Of a stretch of 64,000 bases of DNA, positions 16,634 through 25,383 are shown piece after piece. The stretch spans positions 1,364,001-1,428,000 of the forward strand of contig OZ241350.1 of NCBI GenBank assembly GCA_965200095.1. Direction: 5' to 3'. Every line of letters begins with the position of its first letter. Positions within the stretch are counted from its first letter, which is position 1. The position numbers were made by a program, and so were the translations under genes. This DNA is from JANQOH01 sp965200095. Its GTDB lineage: Bacteria > Pseudomonadota > Alphaproteobacteria > UBA7887. Under the pieces are notes generated by a model that ran no database searches, was not told the DNA's origin, and worked only from the letters and a program-made list of their open reading frames with translations.

Positions 16634-17319
16634 TGACCGAGCGAACGATAGACGTCCACACGGACATAAAAAGCCCCTACGCCTATCTCGCCCTGGCGCC
16701 GGCGCGCGCCCTGGAGCGCGACTTCCGGGTGACGCTGAACTGGCTGCCCTACACGCTGCGCATCCCGGACTTTCTGGGCAGCGCGGAGGTCGATTCCGAC
16801 GGGCGCGTGGTGGCCGAAAACCGCAGCCCGCACCAGTGGCGGCGGGTGCGCTACAGCTATATGGACGTGCGCCGCTACGCCAATCTGCGCGGGCTGACGA
16901 TCCGCGGCCCGCGCAAGATATGGGACTCGTCGCTGGCCCATACCGGCCTGCTCTACGCTAGGGACCGGGGCGCGCTGGGCGCCTATCTCGACATGGTCTA
17001 CGAGCGCTTCTGGAAACGCGCGCTCGACATCGAGGACATGGCGGCGGTGGCGGCGGTGCTGGCGGAAGCGGGGGCGGACGCGGCGGCGTTCCCGGCATGG
17101 GTCGAGCGCGAAGGGCGCGCCGAACACGACCGCCTGCAACGGGCGGCGGAAGAAGCGGGGGTCTTCGGCGTCCCCACCTATATCGTCGACGGGGAGGCGT
17201 TCTGGGGGCGCGAGCACCTGCCGATGATCCGCATGAAACTGGAGGAAGCCGGTCTGCGCCGGGACGGCGCGCCGGCGTCGGCGCCGGAGGCGGATTACGC
17301 CTGGCGGGGCGGCGGCTGA
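16633..17319 (+). CDS. DsbA-fold protein, 2-hydroxychromene-2-carboxylate isomerase-like
   Basis: 228 residues. The start DVHTDIKSPYAYLALAPA is the hallmark of the kappa-GST/HCCA isomerase branch of the thioredoxin superfamily, with Ser in place of the DsbA CxxC. GVFGVPTYIVDGEAFWG supplies the cis-proline region and the substrate pocket. Family members isomerise hydroxychromene carboxylate with glutathione in aromatic degradation, or act as maleylpyruvate-type isomerases or transferases. It closes the operon begun at 12944. A paralogue is encoded at 35765. Confidence 0.8.
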   Translation: MTERTIDVHTDIKSPYAYLALAPARALERDFRVTLNWLPYTLRIPDFLGSAEVDSDGRVVAENRSPHQWRRVRYSYMDVRRYANLRGLTIRGPRKIWDSSLAHTGLLYARDRGALGAYLDMVYERFWKRALDIEDMAAVAAVLAEAGADAAAFPAWVEREGRAEHDRLQRAAEEAGVFGVPTYIVDGEAFWGREHLPMIRMKLEEAGLRRDGAPASAPEADYAWRGGG

Positions 17320-17336
17320 GCGCCGGCGGGCGCGCC

Positions 17337-17786
17337 GTGAACCCCCGCGTGCTGACGATCAACGGGCCGAACCTCAATCTGCTCGGCGCGCGCCAGCCGG
17401 AGATCTACGGACGCGAGACGCTCGCCGATGTCGACGCGCTTTGCCGTCGCGTCGGCGAAAGCCTGGGCCTCGATGTCGAATGTCGCCAGAGCAACGCGGA
17501 AGGGGAGCTGATCGACTGGATCCAGGGCGCGCGAGGCGCCGCCGACGGGATCGCGATCAACCCCGGGGGCTACAGTCACACGTCGGTGGCGATCATGGAC
17601 GCGCTGCTGGCGTTCGAGGGACCGGCGGTGGAGGTGCACATGTCGAACGTGCTGGCGCGCGAGCCGTTCCGGCGGCGCTCGTACGTGTCTCTCGCGGTTC
17701 GGGGGACCGTCTGCGGCTTCGGAAGCCTCGGCTACCGCCTCGCGCTGGCGGCGCTGGCGCGCATGCTCGGCGAGGAGCGCGGGTGA
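17337..17786 (+). CDS. aroQ: 3-dehydroquinate dehydratase, type II
   Basis: 149 residues from a GTG at 17337, the normal size for the dodecameric type II enzyme that converts dehydroquinate to dehydroshikimate in the shikimate pathway. INGPNLNLLGARQPEIYG contains the catalytic Tyr and flexible loop. NPGGYSHTSVA and VHMSN bind the substrate. It immediately precedes accB and overlaps its GTG, giving the aroQ-accB-accC order typical of alphaproteobacteria. I considered no other identity. Confidence 0.95.
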   Translation: MNPRVLTINGPNLNLLGARQPEIYGRETLADVDALCRRVGESLGLDVECRQSNAEGELIDWIQGARGAADGIAINPGGYSHTSVAIMDALLAFEGPAVEVHMSNVLAREPFRRRSYVSLAVRGTVCGFGSLGYRLALAALARMLGEERG

Positions 17787-18256
17787 GCGGCGGCCCGGCG
17801 TTCGACGAGGCGCTCATCCGCCGTCTGGCCGCGCTGCTGGAGGAGACGGGGCTCGACGAGATCGAGATCGGCGAGGGGCCGCGGCGGGTGCGCGTCGCGC
17901 GGCATCCGTCGGTCGTCGCAGCCCCGGCCCCGGCCCACGCCGCGCCGCCGGCCCCCGGGGACGCTGCGCCGGCGGCCGGCGAAGCGCCGCCGGACAGGGA
18001 GCCGGCCGCCGACGCGGACCATCCCGGCGCCGTCGCGTCGCCGATGGTGGGGACGCTCTATATCGCTCCCTCGCCGGGGGAAAAGCCCTTCGTGACCGTC
18101 GGCGGGTCGGTGGCCAGGGGGGAAACCATGTTCGTCATCGAGGCGATGAAGACGATGAACCCGGTGCGCGCGCCGCGCGGCGGCACGGTGACGCGGGTCC
18201 TGGCGAGCAACGGGTCGCCGGTCGAATACGGCCAGTTGCTCGCGATCGTCGAATAG
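17783..18256 (+). CDS. accB: Biotin carboxyl carrier protein of acetyl-CoA carboxylase
   Basis: 157 residues from a GTG overlapping the aroQ stop. The N-terminal helix region is followed by an Ala/Pro-rich linker (about 45-82) and a biotinyl domain from SPMVGTLYIAPSPGEKPF onward. The biotin attachment site is Lys123 in EAMKTMN. It carries CO2 between the biotin carboxylase and carboxyltransferase for malonyl-CoA formation. accC follows 15 bases later. The linker is compositionally simple but within the normal range for AccB. Confidence 0.95.
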   Translation: MSGGPAFDEALIRRLAALLEETGLDEIEIGEGPRRVRVARHPSVVAAPAPAHAAPPAPGDAAPAAGEAPPDREPAADADHPGAVASPMVGTLYIAPSPGEKPFVTVGGSVARGETMFVIEAMKTMNPVRAPRGGTVTRVLASNGSPVEYGQLLAIVE

Positions 18257-18270
18257 CGCCCCGCCCCGCC

Positions 18271-19650
18271 GTGTTCGGCAAGGTCCTGATAGCCAACCGC
18301 GGCGAGATCGCCATGCGCATCCACCGCGCCTGCCGGGAGATGGGCATTCGCACCGTCGCGGTGCACTCCACCGCCGACGCCGACGCCATGCATGTGCGGC
18401 TGGCGGACGAAGCGGTGTGTATCGGCCCGCCGCCGGCGACGGACAGCTATCTGAACATCCCGGCGCTGATCGCCGCCGCCGAAGTGACCGGGGCGGACGC
18501 GGTGCATCCGGGTTACGGCTTCCTCGCCGAGAACGCGCGGTTCGCGGAAATCGTGCGCGCACACGGGGTCGTCTTCATCGGCCCCGACCCCGGACATATC
18601 CGGCTGATGGGCGACAAGCTCGCGGCGCGGAACGAAATGCGCGCGCGCGGCCTCGCCCTCGTCCCCGGGTCCGACGGCCCCGTCGAGAACGGAGCGGAAG
18701 CGCGCGAAATGGCGGCGGCCATCGGCTATCCGGTGCTCGTCAAGGCCTCCGCGGGGGGCGGCGGCCGCGGCATGAAGGTGGCGCGCGGGCCCGGCGAACT
18801 GGCGGAAGCTCTCGACCTCGCGGCGAGCGAGGCGCGACAGGCGTTCGGCGACGGCGCGGTGTTCCTCGAGAAATACCTCGCGGCGCCGCGCCACATCGAA
18901 ATCCAGGTGCTGGCCGACGACGAAGGCCGGGCGGTCCATTTCGGCGAACGCGACTGTTCGCTGCAACGCCGCCATCAGAAACTCCTCGAGGAAGCGCCGT
19001 CGCCGGCCCTGGACGCGGCGGCGCGCGCGGCGACGGGCGAACGCGCAGTGGCCGCCGTGTCGGCGCTCGGCTATCGCGGCGTCGGCACGCTGGAGTTCCT
19101 CCTCGAAGAAGGCGAGTTCTATTTCATCGAAATGAACACGCGGCTTCAGGTCGAGCATCCGGTGACGGAAATGATCACCGGCATCGATTTGGTCCGCGAG
19201 CAGATAAGGGCGGCGGCGGGCGAGCCGCTGGACCTGGAGCAAGGCGCCATCGTGGCGCGCGGCCATGCGATCGAATGCCGGATCGCCGCCGAGGACCCGG
19301 TCAGTTTCGCGCCGCGCCCCGGCACGGTGACCGATTACCATCCCCCCGGCGGCCTGGGCGTGCGCGTCGATTCGGCGCTTTACGCAGGCTACACGGTGCC
19401 GCCGCATTACGACAGCATGGTGGCGAAACTGGTGGTCCACGGGGCGAGTCGCGGCGAATGTCTGATGCGGCTGAAGCGCAGCCTGGAAGAGTTCGTCATC
19501 GACGGCATTCCCACCACCCTGCCGCTGCACCGCCGCCTCGTCGACGCGCCGGACTTCGTGGCGGGCCGCTACGACGTGCACTGGCTCGAGCGTTTCGCAA
19601 GCGAAGGCCGACCCGGCGATGCAAAGGCGGCTTCGGCGGGAACCGGGTAG
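18271..19650 (+). CDS. accC: Biotin carboxylase subunit of acetyl-CoA carboxylase
   Basis: 459 residues. The GTG at 18271 gives VFGKVLIANRGEIAMRI, the standard AccC N-terminus; there is no clear ribosome binding site, so coupling to accB is likely. ATP-grasp features are SAGGGGRGMK (about 164-173), HFGERDCSLQRRHQK (about 226-240) and EMNTRLQVEHPVTE (about 288-301, metal and catalytic residues). It ends with a short extension rich in Ala and Gly. It carboxylates biotin on AccB using ATP and bicarbonate. The gene is convergent with guaB. Confidence 0.97.
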   Translation: MFGKVLIANRGEIAMRIHRACREMGIRTVAVHSTADADAMHVRLADEAVCIGPPPATDSYLNIPALIAAAEVTGADAVHPGYGFLAENARFAEIVRAHGVVFIGPDPGHIRLMGDKLAARNEMRARGLALVPGSDGPVENGAEAREMAAAIGYPVLVKASAGGGGRGMKVARGPGELAEALDLAASEARQAFGDGAVFLEKYLAAPRHIEIQVLADDEGRAVHFGERDCSLQRRHQKLLEEAPSPALDAAARAATGERAVAAVSALGYRGVGTLEFLLEEGEFYFIEMNTRLQVEHPVTEMITGIDLVREQIRAAAGEPLDLEQGAIVARGHAIECRIAAEDPVSFAPRPGTVTDYHPPGGLGVRVDSALYAGYTVPPHYDSMVAKLVVHGASRGECLMRLKRSLEEFVIDGIPTTLPLHRRLVDAPDFVAGRYDVHWLERFASEGRPGDAKAASAGTG

Positions 19651-19673
19651 GAAACCGGGCTCCCCGTCATGTC

Positions 19674-19699
19674 CCGTCGCAGGGCGTCCCGTGCGACGG
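19674..19699. terminator. Hairpin between accC and guaB
   Basis: CCGTCGCA (19674-19681) and TGCGACGG (19692-19699) form a perfect 8-bp stem with a 10-base loop. A run of five A follows at 19706, which is T on the guaB strand upstream of the stem. It is well placed to stop both convergent transcripts. Confidence 0.55.
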
Positions 19700-19719
19700 C
19701 TGGGGGAAAAAGCAGCCCG

Positions 19720-21183
19720 CTAACGTCCGGGCGCGTAATTCGGCGCTTCGCGGGTAACGGTAACGTCGTGGACGTGGCTTTCGCGCACGCCGGCGTCGGT
19801 GACCCGCTGGAACGACGCGTTGGCCTGGAATTCGGCGACGGTCGCGTTGCCGGTGTAGCCCATCGCCGCCCGCAAGCCGCCGACGAGCTGGTGCAGGACC
19901 GCTCCCGCGGGCCCCTTGAACGGAACGCGCGCTTCTATGCCCTCGGGCACCAGGTCCAGCGCGTCGGCGACATCCTCCTGGAAGTAGCGGTCCGCCGAGC
20001 CGCGCGCCATGGCGCCGATGGAGCCCATGCCGCGATAGGATTTGTAACTGCGCCCCTGGAACAGATAGACCTCGCCGGGAGCTTCCTCCACGCCGGCGAG
20101 CAGCGAGCCGATCATCGCGCAGTCTGCGCCGGCGGCGAGCGCCTTGGCGAGATCGCCCGAATAGCGGATGCCGCCGTCGGCGATCGCCGGAACGCCGCCG
20201 TCGCGGCAGGCGCGCGCCGCCTCCCGGACCGCCGTGAATTGCGGCACGCCGACGCCGGCGACGACGCGCGTGGTGCAGATCGACCCCGGCCCGATGCCCA
20301 CCTTGACGGCGTCGGCGCCGGCGTCGATCAGGGCGCGCGCGCCCTCCGCCGTGGCGACGTTGCCGCCGACGATCTGCGTGCGGTTCGACAGCGCCTTGGC
20401 GCGCGTCACGGCCTCCAGCACGCCGCGCGAATGGCCGTGCGCGGTATCGACGACCAGCACGTCCGCATCGGCGTCGATCAACGCGCGCGCGCGGGCCGCG
20501 CCCTCTTCGCCCACGCCGACCGCGGCGGCGACCCGCAGCCGCCCCTGTTCGTCCTTGCTGGCGTTGGGAAATCTGCGCGCCTTCTCGATATCGGTCACGG
20601 TGATCAGCCCGACGCACCGGTAATCGCCGTCGATGACGAGGAGTTTCTCGATACGGTGGCGGTGAAGGAGGCGTTCCGCGGCCTCGCCGCCGACTCCTTC
20701 GGGCGCGGTGACCAGGCCGTCGCGGGTCATCAGCTCGCGCACCGGCGTCGCCGGGTCGCGAGCGAAGCGCATGTCGCGGTTGGTGACGATCCCCGCGAGT
20801 CTGCCGCTGTCGGCCTCGACGACGGGGAAGCCGGAAATCTTGTGATTCTCCTGAAGCGCGCGCAGTTCGCCGAGCGTGGTTTCCGGCGTCACCGTCACCG
20901 GGTCGGCGACCATGCCGGATTCGAACTTCTTGACGCGGCGGACCTGGCCCGCCTGTTCGTCGATGCTCTGGTTCTTGTGAACGACGCCGATGCCGCCCGC
21001 CTGGGCCATGGCGATGGCGAGCCCGTCTTCCGTCACCGTGTCCATCGCCGCCGAAACCAGCGGGATGCCGAGCGTCACGTCGCGGGTAAAGCGCGAGCGC
21101 GTATCGACCTCGGCGGGCAGCACGTCGGACGCCGCGGGGCGGATCAGGACATCGTCGAAGGTCAGCGCTTCCGTGAGTTCCAT
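19720..21183 (-). CDS. guaB: Inosine-5'-monophosphate dehydrogenase
   Basis: 487 residues, the normal length. It oxidises IMP to XMP with NAD, the committed step of GMP synthesis. LTFDDVLIRPAASDVLP starts the barrel. Two CBS domains occupy roughly residues 90-205. The catalytic loop GIGPGSICTTRVVAGVG includes the active Cys, and YRGMGSIGAMARGS forms the flap and cation site. The ATG at 21183 is preceded by GGGGAGAGGCG. It is divergent from cobO. Confidence 0.97.
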   Translation of the reverse strand: MELTEALTFDDVLIRPAASDVLPAEVDTRSRFTRDVTLGIPLVSAAMDTVTEDGLAIAMAQAGGIGVVHKNQSIDEQAGQVRRVKKFESGMVADPVTVTPETTLGELRALQENHKISGFPVVEADSGRLAGIVTNRDMRFARDPATPVRELMTRDGLVTAPEGVGGEAAERLLHRHRIEKLLVIDGDYRCVGLITVTDIEKARRFPNASKDEQGRLRVAAAVGVGEEGAARARALIDADADVLVVDTAHGHSRGVLEAVTRAKALSNRTQIVGGNVATAEGARALIDAGADAVKVGIGPGSICTTRVVAGVGVPQFTAVREAARACRDGGVPAIADGGIRYSGDLAKALAAGADCAMIGSLLAGVEEAPGEVYLFQGRSYKSYRGMGSIGAMARGSADRYFQEDVADALDLVPEGIEARVPFKGPAGAVLHQLVGGLRAAMGYTGNATVAEFQANASFQRVTDAGVRESHVHDVTVTREAPNYAPGR

Positions 21184-21197
21184 CGCCTCTCCCCGGG

Positions 21198-21212
21198 GCG
21201 GCGCACTATAGC
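21198..21212 (-). promoter_or_regulatory. Candidate -10 of guaB
   Basis: On the minus strand GCTATAGTGC places TATAGT about 22-27 bases before the guaB ATG, implying a very short leader containing the ribosome binding site. No clear -35 is visible because the upstream DNA is a GCGCGC run. Confidence 0.3.
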
Positions 21213-21240
21213 GCGCGCGCGGCGCGCGCCAACCCGCGCC

Positions 21241-21274
21241 GTTGCGCGGCGCTATCGTTCCGCAACGCTATAAT
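21241..21274 (+). promoter_or_regulatory. Candidate cobO promoter with inverted repeat
   Basis: TATAAT at 21269-21274 is a perfect -10 about 34 bases before the cobO ATG. Just upstream, GTTGCG (21241-21246) and CGCAAC (21261-21266) are inverted repeats that could be an operator or hairpin. The intergenic space is too short for a cobalamin riboswitch and I see none of its conserved boxes. Confidence 0.45.
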
Positions 21275-21307
21275 GAGCGCCGGGCGGCGGCGCAGGGAGG
21301 GAACGGA

Positions 21308-21946
21308 ATGAGCGAAACCGGCGCGGACGAAGCCGCAATCAACGCCCGGGCCAACGAAAAGGCGCGCCGCAAGAAGGCCGCGCGCGACCGGATGCTGGCC
21401 GGCAAGACCATCGAGAAAGGGCTGCTCATCGTTCACACCGGCAAGGGGAAGGGCAAGTCGACGGCGGCGTTCGGACTCGCCGCCCGCGCCATCGGCAACG
21501 GCATGCGCGTCGGCGTCGTTCAGTTCGTCAAGGGCAAATGGCGCACCGGCGAACGCGCGGTCCTCGAACGCTTCCCCGACCGGGCGACGGTGCGGACCAT
21601 GGGCGAAGGCTTCACCTGGGAAACCCAGGACCGGGCGCGCGACATCCGCGCTGCGCAAGCGGCGTGGGCCGTCTCGCGTGAGATGATCGCCGCGGCCCGC
21701 GGCCCCGAACCGGCTTACGACATGGTCGTTCTGGACGAGATCAACATCGTCCTGCGCTACGGCTACCTGTCGCTCGACGAGGTGGTCGCCGAATTGCGGG
21801 CGCGACCGCCGATGCTGCACGTCGTGGCGACGGGCCGCAACGCCGGGGCGGCGCTCATCGAGGCCGCCGACCTCGTCACGGAAATGACGATGGTCAAGCA
21901 TCCGTTCCGGGCCGGGGTCAAGGCGCAGAAAGGCATCGAATTTTGA
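21308..21946 (+). CDS. cobO: Cob(I)yrinic acid a,c-diamide adenosyltransferase
   Basis: 212 residues from an ATG preceded by AGGGAGG. The P-loop GKGKGKSTAAFG (about 48-59) binds ATP and FVKGKWRTGE follows. It attaches the 5'-deoxyadenosyl group to cob(I)yrinate diamide in late corrin synthesis (CobA/BtuR/CobO family). It is the first gene of the cobalamin run, and its TGA overlaps the TTG of cobQ, so the two are probably co-translated. The N-terminal helix (INARANEKARRKKAARDRM) is typical. Confidence 0.95.
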   Translation: MSETGADEAAINARANEKARRKKAARDRMLAGKTIEKGLLIVHTGKGKGKSTAAFGLAARAIGNGMRVGVVQFVKGKWRTGERAVLERFPDRATVRTMGEGFTWETQDRARDIRAAQAAWAVSREMIAAARGPEPAYDMVVLDEINIVLRYGYLSLDEVVAELRARPPMLHVVATGRNAGAALIEAADLVTEMTMVKHPFRAGVKAQKGIEF

Positions 21947-23442
21947 CCGCGGCGCTGATGCTGCAAGGCACGGGTTCGGATGTCGGCAAGTCCCTGCTGG
22001 CGGCCGGCCTGTGCCGCGCGGCGGCGCGGCGCGGCATCCGGGTCCGCCCGTTCAAGCCGCAGAACATGTCGAACAACGCCGCGGTCACGGCCGACGGCGG
22101 CGAGATCGGCCGCGCCCAGGCCCTCCAGGCGCGCGCCTGCGGCGTCGCCCCGACGCGCGACATGAACCCGGTGTTGCTCAAGCCGCAATCGGAGGTGGGC
22201 GCCCAGGTCGTCGTCCGCGGCGCGGTGCGCGGCAACGCCCATGCGCGCGAATTTCAGGCGATGAAGCCCCGCCTGCTCGACGCCGTGCTGGACAGTTTCG
22301 CGCGGCTCTGCGCCGACGCCGAACTCGTGATCGTCGAGGGCGCCGGAAGCCCCGCCGAGATCAATCTGCGCGCCGGCGATATCGCCAATATGGGGTTCGC
22401 GCGCGCCGCCGGCGTTCCCGTCGCGCTGGTCGGCGACATCGACCGCGGCGGCGTCATCGCCCAGATCGTGGGCGTCTGGACGGTGCTCGACCCCGCCGAC
22501 CGCGCGTTGCTCGCCGGCGCCGTCGTCAACAAGTTCCGCGGCGACATTTCCCTGTTCGAATCCGGACTGGCGGCCATCGCCGAACGCACCGGCCTGACCG
22601 ATTTCGGGGTGGCGCCCTGGTTCGCCGACGCCGCGCGCCTGCCGGCCGAGGACGCTATGTCCGCCGGGGCCGCCGGACGCGCGGACTCATCGCCGCCGCC
22701 CGGCGACGCGCCCGCCCGCCCCATCCGCATCTTCGCGCCGCTGCTGCCGCGCATCGCCAATTTCGACGACCTCGACCCGTTGCGCGCCGAACCCGACGTG
22801 GCGCTCCGGATGCTGCGCGCCGGCGAAGCGCTGCCGGGCAATGCGGACCTGGTGCTGCTGTGCGGCTCGAAATCGACCCTCGCCGACCTCGCGGCGTTGC
22901 GCGCCAACGGGTGGGACATCGACATTCTCGCTCACCGGCGGCGCGGCGGCGCGGTCCTCGGCCTGTGCGGCGGCCGCCAGATGCTCGGCCGCGCGGTCTG
23001 CGACGCCGACGGCGTCGAGGGCCCTCCGGGCCGCGCCGAGGGGCTCGGCCTGCTGCCTTGCGAAACCCGCATCGTCGCGCGCAAGGTGCTGCGCCCCGCG
23101 CACGGAGTCGACCGCGCCACCGGCGAGGCGGTGCGCGGCTATCTGATGCATATGGGCGAGACCGTCGGCGACGCGCCGCCCATGCTCGACCTCGACGGCG
23201 GCCCCGACGGGGCGGTGTCGCGCGACGGGCTGGTGCAGGGGTGCTACCTGCACGGGCTGTTCGCGGCGGACGGCTTCCGTCACGCCTTTCTCGACCGCTT
23301 GCGGCGGCGGGCGCCGTCGGGCGTCGCCTGGGAGGCGACGGTCGACGACACGCTCGACCGGCTGGCGGACCATCTCGAGGCCCACCTCGCCATCGACCGG
23401 ATGCTGGACGCCGCCCATGCCGGCCCACAAGATCGCCAGTAG
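21943..23442 (+). CDS. cobQ: Cobyric acid synthase, glutamine-hydrolysing
   Basis: 499 residues. It amidates adenosylcobyrinate a,c-diamide at four side chains to give cobyric acid. A TTG at 21943 overlaps the cobO stop; the next ATG (21958) would remove only five residues. GTGSDVGKSLLAAGLCR is the P-loop domain, PQNMSNNA follows, and LCGGRQMLG near residue 350 holds the amidotransferase Cys. A His-containing YLHGLF motif lies near the end. The last 756 bases are antisense to the open frame of cobD, which faces it tail to tail. Confidence 0.95.
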   Translation: MTAALMLQGTGSDVGKSLLAAGLCRAAARRGIRVRPFKPQNMSNNAAVTADGGEIGRAQALQARACGVAPTRDMNPVLLKPQSEVGAQVVVRGAVRGNAHAREFQAMKPRLLDAVLDSFARLCADAELVIVEGAGSPAEINLRAGDIANMGFARAAGVPVALVGDIDRGGVIAQIVGVWTVLDPADRALLAGAVVNKFRGDISLFESGLAAIAERTGLTDFGVAPWFADAARLPAEDAMSAGAAGRADSSPPPGDAPARPIRIFAPLLPRIANFDDLDPLRAEPDVALRMLRAGEALPGNADLVLLCGSKSTLADLAALRANGWDIDILAHRRRGGAVLGLCGGRQMLGRAVCDADGVEGPPGRAEGLGLLPCETRIVARKVLRPAHGVDRATGEAVRGYLMHMGETVGDAPPMLDLDGGPDGAVSRDGLVQGCYLHGLFAADGFRHAFLDRLRRRAPSGVAWEATVDDTLDRLADHLEAHLAIDRMLDAAHAGPQDRQ

Positions 23443-24357
23443 AACGGCGAGCGCCGCCGCGGCGCGGCGCAGCAGGGCGGCGGCGGCGCGGACATCGGCG
23501 GCGTCCGCCGGGCGTCCGCCGCGTTCGGGCGCGAACTCCTCGCCCAGCCACGGGTCCCGGGTCCATGCGCCTCCGTATCGCCGCGGCCCCGCCAGGGCCA
23601 GGCCGAGCGCGCCGGCGAGGGCGGCCTCGGGCCAGCCGGCGTTCGGAGAGCGGTGTTTCGCCGCGTCGCGGCGCATCGTCCGCCACGCCGCGCGGCGCCA
23701 CGACACGGCGCACAGCAGCGCGCCGGTCAGCCGCGCCGGCGCCCAGTTAGCGGCGTCGTCGAGGCGGGCGGCGAAACGCCCGAATTCGTCGTGCCGCGGG
23801 GTGCGATGTCCGATCATGCTGTCGAGCGTGTTGATCGCCTTGTGCGCCGCGAGCCCCGGCAGGCCGAGAAGCAGATACCAGAACAGCGGCGCCACGGCGC
23901 CGTCGCTCAGGTTCTCGCCCGCCGACTCGATCGCCGCCCGCGCCGCCCCCGCCGCGTCGAGGCTTTGCGGGTCGCGTCCGGCGAGTCGGCGGACGGCGAC
24001 GCGCGCCGCCTCCGGGCCGGCGTCGAGTCCGCGCGCCGCGTCGAGAACGGCGTCGTGCAGACCGCGCCAGGCGATGAGCGCGCCGGCGAGCGCGGCTTCG
24101 ACCAGCCATCCTCCCGGCGCCGCGTCGAGACCGAGGGCGACGATCCCGCCCGCCGCCGCTGCGCCCGCGACCAGGCCCAGGGTTACCGCGGCGCCGCGCC
24201 GCGCCCGGTCCGTCCCCGGCCGGTTGAAGCGCCGGTCGAGCGTCGCCGCGGCGCGTCCGAACGCGGCGACGGGATGCGGAACGAGGCGATACAATCGCGG
24301 CGGGTCGCCGACCGCGACATCGATGAGAAAGGCGAGCAGAACGACCGGCGGGTCCAT
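22687..24357 (-). CDS. cobD: Adenosylcobinamide-phosphate synthase with unusual 3' extension
   Basis: The ATG at 24357 begins MDPPVVLLAFLIDVAVGDPP, a standard CobD/CbiB N-terminus. These integral membrane proteins attach aminopropanol phosphate to cobyric acid. IESAGENLSDGAVAPLFW (about 143-160), HKAINTLDSMIGHRTPRHDEFG (quoted here only to show the start HKAINTLDSMIGH at about 172) and NWAPARL are diagnostic. Homology and the last membrane segment end near residue 311 (about 23424), yet there is no in-frame stop until 22687. The predicted product is therefore 556 residues, with a 240-residue Arg/Ala-rich tail read entirely from the strand opposite cobQ. Either the stop has been lost, or a base error hides a stop near 23420. 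Confidence 0.85.
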   Translation of the reverse strand: MDPPVVLLAFLIDVAVGDPPRLYRLVPHPVAAFGRAAATLDRRFNRPGTDRARRGAAVTLGLVAGAAAAGGIVALGLDAAPGGWLVEAALAGALIAWRGLHDAVLDAARGLDAGPEAARVAVRRLAGRDPQSLDAAGAARAAIESAGENLSDGAVAPLFWYLLLGLPGLAAHKAINTLDSMIGHRTPRHDEFGRFAARLDDAANWAPARLTGALLCAVSWRRAAWRTMRRDAAKHRSPNAGWPEAALAGALGLALAGPRRYGGAWTRDPWLGEEFAPERGGRPADAADVRAAAALLRRAAAALAVLLAILWAGMGGVQHPVDGEVGLEMVRQPVERVVDRRLPGDARRRPPPQAVEKGVTEAVRREQPVQVAPLHQPVARHRPVGAAVEVEHGRRVADGLAHMHQIAAHRLAGGAVDSVRGAQHLARDDAGFARQQAEPLGAARRALDAVGVADRAAEHLAAAAQAEDRAAAPPVSENVDVPPVGAQRREVGEGRFRAAQQHQVRIARQRFAGAQHPERHVGFGAQRVEVVEIGDARQQRREDADGAGGRVAGRRR

Positions 24358-24417
24358 GCGGCGACCATGCGCGCGCGCCGCGCCCGCGGTCAAACGCGCC
24401 GCCGGAGGAGGAACGCG

Positions 24418-25383
24418 ATGAGCGCGAAAACCGGGGTGATGATATGCGGCCACGGCAGCCGCGACGGGGACGCCGTCGCCGAATTCGCCGCGTTCGCTCG
24501 CGCCGTGGCGAAGCGCCTGCCCGATCATATCGTCGAGTCGGGTTTTCTGGAGTTCGCGCGGCCCGTCATCCGCGACGGGCTCGACGCGCTTCGCGCCGCC
24601 GGGGTCGAGCGCATTCTCGCGGCGCCGGGGATGCTCTTCGCCGCCGGCCACGCCAAGAACGACATCCCGTCGGTGCTGAACGCATGGGCGGCCGAACATG
24701 ACGGGCCGCCGGTGGACTACGCCCGCGAACTCGGCGTCGACCCGAAACTCGTCCGCGCCGCCGGGGCCCGCGTCGAGAACGCGCTCGCCGCCGCCGGCGA
24801 CCGGATCCCCCGTTCCGATACGGCGCTGGTCGTCGTCGGGCGCGGCGCGTCCGACCCCGACGCCAACGCCAACGTCGCGAAGGTCATGCGGCTGTTGTGG
24901 GAGGGCCTGGGCCTGGGCTGGGGCGAAACCGCCTATTCGGGCGTCACCTTTCCCGTCGTCGCGCCGGCGCTGGACCGGGTGGCGCGCCTCGGCTTCCGGC
25001 GGGTGGTCGTCGTCCCGTGGTTCCTGTTCACCGGCGTCCTCGTCAAGCGCATCTACGCGCATACCGACCGCGCCGCCGCCCGCTATCCGGAGATCGAGTT
25101 CGTCAAGGCGTCCTACCTCGCCGACCACCCGCTGGCGGTCGAGACCTTCGTCGAGCGCATCGCCGACCTCCGGCGCGGCGACAACGCGATGAACTGCCGG
25201 CTGTGCAAATATCGCGAGGCCGTGCTCGGCTTCGAGGACGAAGTCGGCCTGCCGCAACGGAGCCATCACCATCATGTCGAGGGCGTCGGGACCGGCGACG
25301 CGCAAGCGCCTCGACACGACCGCGGGCATACGCATCATCCCTATCCCCACGCCGCGCATCCGCTGGGGCCGGCCGGACCGTGA
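24418..25383 (+). CDS. cbiX: Sirohydrochlorin cobaltochelatase, long form with His-rich tail
   Basis: 321 residues from an ATG preceded by GGAGGAGG. GVMICGHGSRD is the chelatase N-terminus with its metal-binding His; a second CbiX-like half begins near VVVGRGASDPDANANV. This two-module form inserts cobalt into sirohydrochlorin, the early-cobalt route. After the catalytic domains comes CRLCKYRE, a Cys pair, then a histidine-rich tail (HHHH, HDRGHTHH, YPHAAH) likely to store or deliver metal. The stop overlaps the GTG of cobH. It is divergent from cobD, with 60 bp between the starts. Confidence 0.9.
   Translation: MSAKTGVMICGHGSRDGDAVAEFAAFARAVAKRLPDHIVESGFLEFARPVIRDGLDALRAAGVERILAAPGMLFAAGHAKNDIPSVLNAWAAEHDGPPVDYARELGVDPKLVRAAGARVENALAAAGDRIPRSDTALVVVGRGASDPDANANVAKVMRLLWEGLGLGWGETAYSGVTFPVVAPALDRVARLGFRRVVVVPWFLFTGVLVKRIYAHTDRAAARYPEIEFVKASYLADHPLAVETFVERIADLRRGDNAMNCRLCKYREAVLGFEDEVGLPQRSHHHHVEGVGTGDAQAPRHDRGHTHHPYPHAAHPLGPAGP

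Noticed and set aside
21184..21307. Cobalamin riboswitch upstream of cobO
   Set aside because: The intergenic space is only 124 bp, shared with the guaB promoter, and none of the conserved riboswitch boxes is visible.
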